A stretch of DNA of 64,000 nucleotides, from contig NC_051063.1 in NCBI RefSeq assembly GCF_004664715.2, positions 144,921,319-144,985,318 of the forward strand. Direction: 5' to 3'. Source of the stretch: Peromyscus leucopus. Lineage: Eukaryota > Chordata > Mammalia > Rodentia > Cricetidae. Position numbers and translations under genes: made by a program. Every line of letters begins with the position of its first letter. Within the stretch, counting starts at the first letter, position 1. Positions 44,398 to 55,500 of the stretch are shown here, piece after piece. The notes under the pieces are model-generated. The model saw only the letters and a list, made by a program, of their open reading frames with translations. It was not told where the DNA came from and did no database searches.

Positions 44398-44640
44398 GGT
44401 TAAGCCTCTGGTCTGAGTCTAGAATGTATAGCTTGCTTCATCTCCCAACCATAATCACCGTCCAACTTCCCAGGACAAAGATGGCGATGTCAGTCTTTCA
44501 GAGTTCCCGTGGGCAAGCCTGATTTACAATCCATGGTGAGAGATGGATTAACACGTCACATCACCTCGCAGCTAGGCACACCCTGCTTCTGACTTCCCTG
44601 GTTCTCCTCAGCACCTTCTGAGGCACGCCAGCTGTGGAGT
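44398..44640 (+). repeat. 244-bp direct duplication, copy 2
   Basis: 243 bases matching 43319-43562 at a distance of 1079 bp. It ends about 380 bp beyond the Igf1r poly(A) signal. Confidence 0.97.
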
Positions 44641-45000
44641 ATTACCAAAGACATGGACATGCGCGTACTTAAGTCTTTGGCAGGCCCCCTCCTCGCCCCC
44701 AGAATCACACATATCAAACCCACCTAGGCCTCTGTCAATGGAAGGTCCAGCAGAGCCTGCAAACCAGCACTGGAAACTTTTATGTATTCTAATGATCCTC
44801 TAGCTGATTTAATGGGGGAGACAGTCGCTTCTCCAAGCTCAACAGCAATTTGCATTCAGAGCAGCTCAGCTGTCAGGGACCCGGAATGCTTTCGCACTGA
44901 GCATTTCCAAGTGACACGTGTGAACGCACATGCCACAAGAAGTTCAGCTCCCCAGTGAGGCGGGGGATGGTTCCAGAGCAGAGGGGACACAAACTTGGGA
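44641..45000. other. Unique sequence just downstream of Igf1r, possible conserved element
   Basis: Repeat-free. Contains a perfect octamer ATTTGCAT at 44848-44855 within balanced, complex sequence. Conservation cannot be tested here. Confidence 0.35.
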
Positions 45001-45023
45001 GACAAAGGTGCATACAGAATTGT

Positions 45024-45029
45024 TTTATT
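45024..45029 (-). promoter_or_regulatory. Igf1r: Poly(A) signal AATAAA of Igf1r
   Basis: TTTATT on +, so AATAAA on -. A GT-containing downstream region (GTTTGTGTCC on the transcript strand, just below 45000) follows the expected cleavage zone at about 45005-45012. It lies 7.2 kb past the stop, matching the known length of IGF1R 3' UTRs. Confidence 0.75.
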
Positions 45030-46183
45030 TAACTTAACCCATGTGGTACTTTAACTACTAGAAAAAAGCAGAGTAATAGAAACTCAAGTGGCCTTGGCTT
45101 CAGCCATTCAAAATAGACAAAGTTTCTTTTTTCATAATGTAAAGAATCCCGAGTATGTCGCAGTAACAGGAATAAATTCTTACAACAGAATATACAAAAA
45201 CATTGAATTTTTTCATCTACTGATTTTTTTAAATATAAACAGAGGGGTTTTTTTTAGGAATAATTTATACACAGAAAGTTATTTTATGTAACAAATTGGC
45301 CATATTATTATCTTTTTAAAACTTTTTTCTCTTTTTTAAGAAAAAATTTTAACAAGAAAACTCAGAAATGCATTATTGGCGATGCATCTGTTCCATCTCG
45401 CCTTGATTTTTTTTTTCTTCTTTAAATCCCAGAGGTAGACAAACTCTGGCAAATCTCTCCCTCAACCTCACTGGCTTAGGAAGCAGACAGGTGACGTCAC
45501 CAGGCAGGTATCTGTTCTACCTGTGTACATGTCTGCCCAATGCCCAACGTCCATGAGAAACTGAAAAGACAAATCCAATCCAACCCAACCCACCAATGGT
45601 TCCTAGACCTTTTTCCTGTAGAGTTAGACAGTTCCAGATGTTTTCAACAATGGTATCTTCTGGAACTGTAGAGACATGGCCAATAATGCACTGGGAGCCA
45701 AAGGACATGGATTTTTAACTCTTAAAAAAAAAATGGGGGACAGGGAGACATGTTGTGGTTTTTGTTAAGAGTTTGTTCTGTACTGGGAACATGTACCTTC
45801 AGCATTTGGCTTTAAATACAAGTAGGCACAGCCTTCACTGGAATCTGAGGCACCCTGTCAATGGCCCGCACATCAGAATTGTTTGTGTGATTACCGTGAA
45901 GCCGTTCTGCGTCCTGAAGCCCTCCCATCTCTGTGGCATCGCAGAAGTAGGACAAACACCAGCCACATGAGCCAGATGCCACCAGTGAACACCATCCCAC
46001 ATTGCTCAGTGGCCACACACTGCTACCTCCACAGCCAGCAGGGGTCTTGGTACTCTGCATCTGTGTGGGCTGCTACGCCCCACGGGGAAACGATCAGTGA
46101 AGATGATTCCTTCCCCAGCTAAGGGTTCCAAGACCAAGACACTGAAGAGTACAGGAGTACTTTCAAAACCACTGTCATTCTTT

Positions 46184-46214
46184 TTTTCTTTCTTTCTTTT
46201 TTTTTTTTTTTTTA
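46184..46214. repeat. T-rich tract in Igf1r 3' UTR
   Basis: T homopolymer (A-rich in the transcript). Confidence 0.9.
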
Positions 46215-46787
46215 CAAACTAGAGCACATAGCATGTGGGAAAGAGGGTGAACCACAGCTTGGGTGGGGGTGGGGGAATTTTTTTTTTAATTTTTTAATTT
46301 TTTTTTGGTTTTTTTTTGGCATATTGTAAAGCTAGCTAGTAAACAAGTGTCAAAAAAAAAAAAAAGACCATAAACACATATTTGCACACACAGAGGGGGA
46401 AAAAGTGTTTTTAAATTATTTCCAGCAATTATAAACTACAAACATTTTATAAAATTATTCTATGTTCTTACAAAAATGCAATGAAACATTTAATTAGTTC
46501 TTGTAAACCAGATCTTCGTCAACTGACTACCCGTAATCTACTGGACTTAGAAGCAAGCCCTATTGGAAACGATAATGAGTGACTAATTAAAAAAAAAATG
46601 TTTACTGGAAAGATGCAGACACAAATGTGGACACACAAATCAGTGATTATGAAGTCCTCACATAAACAAAATAAAACCAATCCCTAGCACGCCCCAGACC
46701 GACAACTCCACTGGTAAGTGTGATGGAGTCTGAGTTCTTCAACACGAGGCTTAGCTCTAGGAGAAGTTTCCAGAGCAGGATGCTACG

Positions 46788-46793
46788 TTTATT
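46788..46793 (-). promoter_or_regulatory. Igf1r: Possible proximal poly(A) signal in Igf1r 3' UTR
   Basis: AATAAA on the - strand inside the 3' UTR. Use would shorten the UTR to about 5.4 kb. No supporting downstream element was judged strong. Confidence 0.3.
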
Positions 46794-49412
46794 ATCTGAA
46801 ACCAAATGCCCACGATGACGCCACAGCCTCGATGTAGTCTCACACCTTCAGAAACCATCACGTCCAAATATGGTCCATGCTTCTTCCAAGCCCTTTACGC
46901 TTCCGTCAGCAACTCTCTCCACGTCCTGATCCCAGTTACTATGGCTTCCTACTGCCTGGCCATCCCATCATTCTATCAAGGAATGTTGGTTTCTCTAAAT
47001 AACCAACCGGCTGTCAGGGTCGGAGGCCCAAACCTGGCCTGTGCGAGGTTTCTATCTTCAGCACCTCTGGCTGAATACTTTCAGCAAACATCCCGTCCTG
47101 AAGTTCTCATTTGTACCAACACCTAGTTCAGAGTGGCGTGAGAAAGTTTTGACCATCGTTACTGGTTTGTAAGGAGTGGATCTCTCTGGTCCAGGTCTCC
47201 CAATGCTGCTGCTCAGCCCAGGAAATGAAAAGACAAACACAAAGTAAAAGAAAATAAAATAAATCCAAAACCATAAATTGATTACTGTTAAAAATGGGCC
47301 AAAGCATATCAATACGGTGGTCTTGTCACTGCAGGATGTTGGTTTAGGAAAAGAGTTGCCTCCAACACAGCGTGGCCACTCTCCGAGGACCCAACAATGA
47401 CGACAGAGGGCCTTGGGTACGCATGCTGGCCTTCTCACCCACCTGAGCTTAGTGTGACTTTGCCACAGCAGCTTGCTTGCTTCAGGTACAGTCACTGCCA
47501 ACAGAGGTGGGCTAAAGTGGGCTCCAGGAGCTCACACTTGGCTTAGAACTTGGCATCATACAGAGCTCATCCATCTGTTAGCCTATCCGGAAAAACACGA
47601 CCGCATACCAAATACTGCCATCTGCTCATTTCACAACGATCACTTGTCTATCTTGTGAAGCCGCTTTCCCTACCTTCGAACTGCCCGAGTCCTAAGGAAC
47701 AGGCTGGAGGGAGAGGCCGATGATGGCCTCCAACAGTCTTCTATGTTCCGGAGAGGAAGCCTCATTCCAACTAAGAGTCCATGTTATGACCTTCCTGAAA
47801 GGAGATGGGGTTCGACTGTGTCTCCACAACTCAGCTCCTGCTGCCTCAAGAAAGGGCTTTGTGGGAGAACACCTTAATGTTCACATCACCAGAACGATGT
47901 GCCTCAGTGGTTCACGTTACTTCAAGCAGTGTGAGCTGCTGTCAGGAAAGGAGGTTGCATGAAAAAGGCCGTAACTCAGCTTGGTAAGATTACTTGGAGC
48001 ATATAGAGAAAAATCAGGAGGAGGTGGGAAAAATCAGCATGAAAGTAGGCTAGAACTGTGGATACGTGATGTCTCGCAATAGTCAAGATGGGTAGGTCGG
48101 TCCAGCAAAATGACTGCACCATCATACAAGCAAACTTTACTTTTTCTGAAGTGTTTTCTGGAGCATTTGTTATGATGGGCACTACACTGTTAAGTGCTCT
48201 CTACTTGAAAGAAAAAAAAATCTACATAAAAAAAACACCAAGAACTTGGACAATTAAAAAAAAAAAAACAACCCAAAAATGAACCAGCTGAATGATCTGT
48301 AGAAATCCAGTTATGGAAACTGGTAGGTATGTGCAAGAGAGGAGAGGCCACTATACCATGGGATCACCTAGAGTGTAGAGGAAGAAAAAAACCCTGATCA
48401 AACAGTATCTCCCAGGGACCCTGTGAGCTCTTAGGAACTCAGAGAAGGGCGGCAGTCTGGCAGGAGGAAAAGGACTCCTGAGCTTAACTTGAAGTACCGA
48501 ACTGTTAGGCAGTTCTCCACACTGGGGGAGAAAAATCACCCACCCTGTTTCCCAGCTGAAGTCCCCAGGGCCTGTGAGAGCAGCTGCTGGAACTGAGGAG
48601 TGCACTGTCCACCCCTATGAGCAGCAAAGTGATGGGATGGACAAGGCAGAGCACAGGGGAGGCTGTGTGCCAACCACTGGCTGTCCAGCCTCAAGGAGGT
48701 TTGGTCAGTCCTTGTTTAGCCCTGGGGGGACAGGGAGGAGGAAGGAGGTACAGCAGCCTGCAGGGGGTGCAGGCTTTGACCTGCCCCCCTTTATCATACT
48801 GGCCTTCTTTCAGAAGCAGGGGGAGGGCAGAGCTCTCTAACTGCTGACATGGCTGTACCTGGGAGAGAAACCAATGCAAGACAGCAATGGCGGATGCCCC
48901 TGCCACCGTGCAGGCCTAGAAGAGCGGCAGAGGGAACCCACAGGACACCCTACATGTGCACACGTCGGGACTCTCAATCTATGTGTTGTTGGTGCCTCCT
49001 GCTCTCAAAACCTGGGAGTACCTGCTCTCTTGGGGATGATACATGTCGGTCATTCAATCTGTATAACGTTCTGTTCCAAGTCAGCCAGCTGAGGACGGGC
49101 AAGGGAACCCCTCCACCGGTGTGCTCTGGGCACATGGGGGTGCTGGGTTGGAAGCAGGGAAACCTGGGAGGGAACCAGGTGAGGAAGAGAATGACCAAAG
49201 ATGCCCCAGGAAAGGTGAGCTTTTGGAGAGGAGTGGGGGAGGCTGAGTGAGTTAGTGTTGCTTTGACCCCAGAATCCAGCCTGGCCTCTCTCTGCTTCAC
49301 CCGGGTATGTGGCCTGTGGTGTGGATGAGGTTACCAGTATCATTGGCCTACTGTCAGGTACTGAGAAGTGTGAGATGTATTGTTTTCTATATACCCACAT
49401 GAAAAATAAGAG

Positions 49413-49420
49413 TGAGGTAG
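49413..49420 (-). promoter_or_regulatory. Igf1r: let-7/miR-98 8-mer seed site in Igf1r 3' UTR
   Basis: TGAGGTAG on +, so CUACCUCA in the mRNA, a full 8-mer complement to the let-7 seed with the A opposite position 1. IGF1R is an established let-7 target; that this particular site is the functional one is inference. Confidence 0.55.
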
Positions 49421-49465
49421 ATAAATGTTTCAAAAACAAAACTCCCCCCATCAAAAACTGTCCCA

Positions 49466-49469
<4 letters not shown>

Positions 49470-49541
<72 letters not shown>
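49470..49541. repeat. CT then CA compound microsatellite in Igf1r 3' UTR
   Basis: CT run directly joined to CA run (TG then AG in the transcript). Confidence 0.97.
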
Positions 49542-49543
<2 letters not shown>

Positions 49544-50179
49544 TTTCCTCAGTATTTAAATTCATAATGGGGGCTTCTCTACAGTGATTAAAACAGGTAT
49601 CACAAAATAAATTAAAACTCCTACATGTAATACCTTCTTAATAACATTTTTTTTCTCTTTTTTTGTTAAGGGGAAACACTGTGGGGCAGAGGCTACTAAG
49701 AGCCGTGAGCCTGTAACTACAGACAAGCCAGAGAACTACAAACTTTCTTTTCTGTGTTTAATCTCCTGTCTGCAATCATCATCTTCCAGCTTTTTTTCTT
49801 GCTCATAATTGAAATATTTCCATCCCAGAAGCAACTCTCATGCTGTCACCACTCTGGTAAGAAGTATTAAAAACTCAACAGGACCGCCAGGTCCACAGGT
49901 CTGCCATTTTAGCTAAGGAACAGCAAAGGACCCCAGGGCTACCATGGGGTCAGCTCTGCTCTGTCTGCTGCTCAGACCTTCTGATCCGGGAATGGGCTCC
50001 AGAACGCCACTGAGGCTGCGGCTTCTGGCCACGGGGTGTCGGTACCCTGCACCTTGCTCACATGGAGGCCACCCATTCAGACATTCTGGTTTCAAAGACA
50101 GGTAGGTCGGTCTGGTGAGGGTGATGGCAGAGGGGCCGCTAGGTCATGCTCTGCTGCACCCTATGGACTCATCAGCTGT

Positions 50180-50221
50180 TTGTGTGTGTGTGCGTGTATG
50201 CGTGCGTGCGTGCGTGCGTGC

Positions 50222-50253
<32 letters not shown>
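50180..50253. repeat. TG/CGTG compound microsatellite in Igf1r 3' UTR
   Basis: TG units, seven GCGT-type units, then TG units. Confidence 0.97.
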
Positions 50254-50256
<3 letters not shown>

Positions 50257-52204
50257 GGGGACCAGAATGATTAAATATCCATACAAAAAAAATCCAAATG
50301 CCTACTGTCTGCAGTTAAAACTGCTATTGTATCCCCAAATGAGTATGTTTATGTGTGTGTCCCAACCCAACCAAGAAAGAGAAGGCAAGGGTGTGCCTTC
50401 TAACAATGGGGACTATAAACAGTAAACCAGGGGGTGTGAGATTTTTTAACCTTTTTGTTTCTGACCTGAGTTCGTGGCCTGTCCTGCATGGTAACAGACT
50501 CCAATGCTGTGTGCAGGGAAGTGTGGGAATCAGAGTAAGGCCCAGCAGGACCTGGATCCTGGCCTCCCATCCTCCTCCGTCCCCGACCAGCACTGCGCCC
50601 ACAGGGCCTATGGGTTAGAAGATAATGAATGGGGCTGCAGGGAGCAGGGGAAAGGAGATGTATTTATAAAAAGGCATCCAACAGTTCATGGCAAATTATG
50701 TTCTAGAAGCATCAGTTACTGGAGAAGAGGAAGAAAAAAGTCACACTCTAGTACAAAGCATAGGAAGTTTCTTGGAGTGAGCGGAAAGGAAGAAAGGGTA
50801 GGAGGACCTGAAAGTTTCATAGATTAAATCCACAAAGATAAAGAACAAAAATAATAGCAGCTTTTTTTTGTTTTTTCCTGTACAGACGTATAGATGAATA
50901 TCTGAACCGTAAAAAAGTTATAAAAGTGACATTGAAGACGATGTGTATGCAAATGTTTCACGGTCTACCATAGAACTGAGAGACCCATGAAGAAGTCCTA
51001 GTAACAGGGACCATGTCAACGCTGGGGTCCACTGCCTGCGCTGCTGCATGCTGCTGTGCTGCTGCCTGAAGCCCTTCCTTGCACATCTGCACCAACGGCT
51101 GGGCTGAGTCTCTGCAACCCCTGGGGGCCAGGAGGGAGCCTGGGGCAGGGGGAGGAAGCTGGTCTGAGGACCACCTTGACCCACAACCTGACCTTCAGGC
51201 TTGCTCATGGCCATCTCCTCCAGAATTCCTGGGGTGCTGTGGTGGGTGGGGTGGGGATAGGGGAGCCAGTTCAGCCGTCCCCATCTTCAGTGAGGGCAGG
51301 CTCCATCTTGCCCAGTTCTCCCAAACAGTAACCAAGTCGTCACAGAACAATGAGACCCAGGGGGGGCGTGGGCCTGAAGAGCACACCGGGGCACAGTGGA
51401 GGCATCGCCAACGTGTCCCTCGAACGGTATTATCGACTTGATGCCATGTGTCACCCCCATGCCTCTGGACAAAAGGAAATCAGCGCAGGGAGTGTGCGCA
51501 TGAGAAAAAAAAAACAAAAAACAAAAAACAAAACAAAACAAAAACAAACGAACAGAACTTTGGCAAAATTTGGCAGCATGAAAATGATAACAACCATGGA
51601 TGAACAATGGCCCTTTGAAAATTTCAGATGACCCTAAAAAGGTTAAAGATACAGTTAAAAAATTCCATCTCAGTGTGTGCATTTTTTTTCTCTCTTTTTT
51701 TTTTTTTTGTAAAGACCTACGGTGTCAGGCAGGTGTGTATGGGGTGATGAGGAGCCCCAGGGATGGCCATGAAGTCAATCTGAGGCTTCCCAGCTGGGCT
51801 TTCAGCAAACATTTTTCCCATTGTGAAGCAGAAAAGAGGGAAAGGAGAGAGTGGAAGTAGAAGAGAGGAAGAGGAGAGAGAAGGAAGGCAGAAGAGAAAG
51901 GCGGAGAATGAGGAGACTCGATTCTCGAGTGTCCTGTTGCTCTTAAGTGCTGTCCTTAAGGTTTGCAGAGGCCCATGTCAGTTAAGGGTTCGGGGAGGGA
52001 AATACAAAGCTGCTTGCATATCGAAAAAAGGAAGGTCCCAAATGTGTTTACTGCAGAGAAGCCGTCTCCCGTGGGCAGCAATGGCAGTTCTGGAGATCCA
52101 CTGAGGTACAGGAGGCTTGTGAATAGATTGTTACGACCTGCTCTCCCCCTGCCCACCGAGTGGGCACACACGCTACTGTCTGCACGTGCTTCGGTGTCTG
52201 AGGA

Positions 52205-52592
52205 TCAGCAGGTTGAAGACTGGGGCAGAGGCAGAGCCCTCTCGTTGGCGCGTCCCCCGTTCATGTGAGCATAAGGCTGTCTCTCATCGAAACTGGCGCG
52301 GAGGACCAGTACTCCAGGGCCCGGGCCGTTCTCGGCCTTGTGTCCTGAGTGTCTTTCAGGCAGAGGCAGGGAGGCTGAGGAGGCCGAGGGGTCCAGCGGC
52401 ACACTCTCCATGTTCTCAGGCTCCAGCTCCAGCTCCAGCTCCTCCGGCTCGGGGGGCTTGTTCTCCTCACTGTAGTAGAAGGAGACCTCCTGAAAGCTGG
52501 GCTCCATCTCATCCTTGATGCTGCCGATGATCTCCAGGAAGGAGGGCCGCATCTTTGGGTTGTACTGCCAGCACATACGCATCAGTTCAAAC
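52205..52592 (-). CDS. Igf1r: Igf1r last coding exon (kinase end and C-tail, stop TGA)
   Basis: Acceptor CCCCTTAG, one base completing Leu, then 128 codons and TGA. The exon contains the CW...NP..RPSF motif of kinase subdomain [19 protein letters not shown], an ELELEL dipeptide run coded by a CTCCAG hexamer repeat (52421-52445 on +), a Ser-rich segment ([10 protein letters not shown]), YAHMNGG and the terminus SSTC. The length is slightly greater than human because of the Glu-Leu run. Confidence 0.98.
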
Positions 52593-55500
52593 CTAAGGGG
52601 GGAGACGGAGAGGGGCTGAGATGCAAGAGACCTCTGGCTGAGGTCAGGGAGGCCCAGACAGCTGGACCACCTCTGCACCCCTGGCTTCTCATCTGGACGC
52701 CTCTGGCATCACCCTACCATGTATCGTGCCCAGAACCCAGCCCCAGCCCCAGTGCCAAACCCAAACTCACTGCAGGTCTTGGTTCATGCAGAGCCCACCA
52801 TGCCAGGGTCATATTTATGGTGGCAATACTAAGAAATAAAACAACCTCTTTTCTGTCTGAAGCATCTCTTCCCGCCGTGGTGCCAGAACCAGCCCCAGGA
52901 AACCTCCACTGTTCCACTAATGAGAATCACAGCTTCCCTGACAGCCATCGTTCTCTGTGCCCCCACCTAGGACATTTCTAAGCTTCTTCCTGGCACTAGG
53001 GTGCCCCTGGCAGCAGGCCTGAGGAAGGAGGCAACAGGGGTGCCAGACAGACGGACCACACATCCCAAGCTTGCTACCCAAGCCAGCACCTGCTCACTGC
53101 ATGTCCCATGAAGGCAGAGCCCTGACCGCAAGATCCAGGCTGCCCCCCGATCGGGGTCCTAATAGAAACCTCCACTCAGATGTCAACAAGCCAGGGAAAG
53201 GCCAGAGCCTGAGTTTCTTCTACAAGCAAGGCCAAGGCAAGAACACAGAAAGCCCATGCCGCACCTCCATCTCTCCCAGAGGTCACAGACTTCCGAAGAG
53301 CCCCCCCCCCCCCTCGCCCCGGGTCACATGGGTCAGCAGCCACGCATGACAGAGGAAGGCTGCTCATGCAGCCACCACCCTGACCAGGAAAGGCCTGGAT
53401 GTGGAGAGTAGAAGCGGCCCTAAGCAAGTGAAGGCCTGAATTCGCCACATCAAAGACTCCAGTCCCATGGCAGTGGCAGTCTTCCCCAGTATTAATGCGC
53501 AGAGATGGTAAAGCCTTCCTGAGGTCTGAGTGCAAACATTGACAGTGTGTGTAGAAGATGTCTGCTGTCACTTTCTCCCGCTGGGTATTTATGGCTTGAA
53601 GACTGCTTCCGTGCAGAGACTGCTCCCACAGAGATGAACTAAACCTGCCTCCTTCTCCAGCTGTATATAACAACCCCGCTTCCTTGTCCTTGCTTATCTG
53701 TAAGCAACAACGCTGACACCCCCCCCCCCACCCCCCCCCCCCCCCCCGTTCAGCTATATACAATAAACACGCTGAGCTCCCAGAGCCCAGTCCACTCAGC
53801 CCCAGGGTTCCTATGTCCACATGCTTGTGCTTGATTCCCTTGACGCCCCTAGTCAAGTCAGGGTTCTGGTACCCAAGCCGCACCGAGTGCTGCATCCAGG
53901 CTTTGACAGATGGACAGGAGAGAGAGAAAAGGAGTATGGGGGGGAGAGAGTTGGGGAGGGGGCTGTCACAATTCTGAGCAGGGGCCACCCAGCAGCCCTC
54001 ATCCACAGGAATGTAAGACCAAAGTACCTTCCACCTCTGTCCCTGAAGAAAATTCAGTTTTGTTTTAAAACTCCTGCTCAACAGATGCTTTACACTAAAA
54101 TCCACTAAATGGAACTTCGCAGACGCAAGAGTCTCACAGCACCCCAAACTGGCCTCTAGCATGGACTGGGTCAGGCTGATCACTCAGAACTAAGCATTCT
54201 AGGGGTTCAGGGGGCAGCCTGTTTTGGTAAGGTGAATTCTACCGGAGCAGAGCTGGTTACACATCACCTGTGGCTATTTAGCTTACAACCCTACAATATT
54301 GACTATCTATCCCTCTGGGGATGAACAACCCCCCCCCCACACACACACACAAGGTGGCCAATGCCTGTGTCAGAGGGACACAAGCTAGACCAAGACAAGG
54401 CTAACTAGTTATTTTCACTGGGGCCAAGTGATGGTCCCGGTGGTATATGCCAGGTTGCAGGTAGGCAGTACGAGATTTGGGCATGGGGGCCACATCAGTC
54501 TTCAGGAGCCAGAGATGTTTCTCTACTATGACAATGATCACCACCCTAAATTTATAGATAAGGAAAATTATCTATAAAACCAAGACATTTAATCATTTGT
54601 CTGAAGTCACACTAGTGAGATGGAACAGGAGTGAGGCTCTCTGTCCAACAATATAGTTGTACTTTCGTTACTTGAGGAAGAGTAACCATGGTCCCACCAG
54701 GAGACTGCCCTCCCCTGGCGCAGCTCACAGACAGATCTCACGAGAGGGCTGAGTCTGCATCGAGAGCAGGCAGGTAGCACGCTCCTTGCCTAGTCTGGTT
54801 AGGTACCAAAGAAGCCTGTTCTCCCAGTCCCCATCATTTCCCCCCAAATTAATCAAAACGGGATGTAAATACAACAAGGAGCTCATCTCTGTGGCTGGGC
54901 TGCAATTTCCTCTCTGGTCGACTGGCGTATTCCCTGAATAGAAAAAGAGCAACTGGGGGCAGGAACATGAGATACGCCTGGCTCCATGCCCTGTGGCCAG
55001 GGGTGGGGGTGGGGGTGGGGGCCGAGGAGGTGCCACCAGCAGGCCAGTGGTGTGGTGACATCAGTACACACAAGCCATGTGATGCCTGCTTTAAATCACT
55101 CCAGAGCCAGCCCTTCCAGGGCTGCCCATAAAAGGAAGTCTTTTTGCTCTGTGCGATTTAAGACCTTGTTTTATACTCTTTCCACAAGAAAACTCTCCAG
55201 GAGACTCTGGGATTAATAAAAAAACTGGTAAAAGGCTTCTTCTAAAAAAGCACATTTTAAAACGGCGGTGAGTGAGAGCTTTGTTTTTACAGAGCATACC
55301 CCTCTTGGAAGGTGTATACCCAGCTCTCCCCCACAAATGAGGGAAGGCTCAAGTGAAAGTCCTGCCCTATCTTGAAAGAACTTCCAGGGAGAAAGGTCTA
55401 TCCCAGGGGTATATGCACCCTGTTATTTCCACCCTCCTCTCGGCTCTTGAGTCCCCAACCACACCCCATGTCCTGAACTGGACAGGCACTGGCAAGCTGG

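Larger units (their letters stand above)
45008..52204 (-). other. Igf1r: Igf1r 3' UTR (about 7.2 kb)
   Basis: Sequence between the Igf1r stop and the poly(A) signal at 45024-45029. IGF1R mRNAs are known to carry a 3' UTR of about 7 kb, so the length fits. The stretch has no recognisable SINE or LTR insertion, unlike everything around it, as expected of constrained UTR. It contains A/T homopolymer tracts (46.2-46.4 kb, 48.2 kb), a CT/CA repeat (49.5 kb), a TG/CG repeat (50.2 kb) and a let-7 type site (49413-49420). A second AATAAA on the - strand at 46788-46793 could give a shorter form. Confidence 0.85.

Noticed and set aside
43319..44640. Reading the 244-bp repeats as LTRs of an 835-bp retroelement
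   Set aside because: The copies lack TG...CA ends, a poly(A) signal, a primer-binding site and a flanking duplication. The interior is an unrelated old MaLR LTR.
52186..52518. 110-codon open frame on + over the Igf1r last exon
   Set aside because: Antisense shadow of the GC-rich Igf1r C-tail coding sequence.
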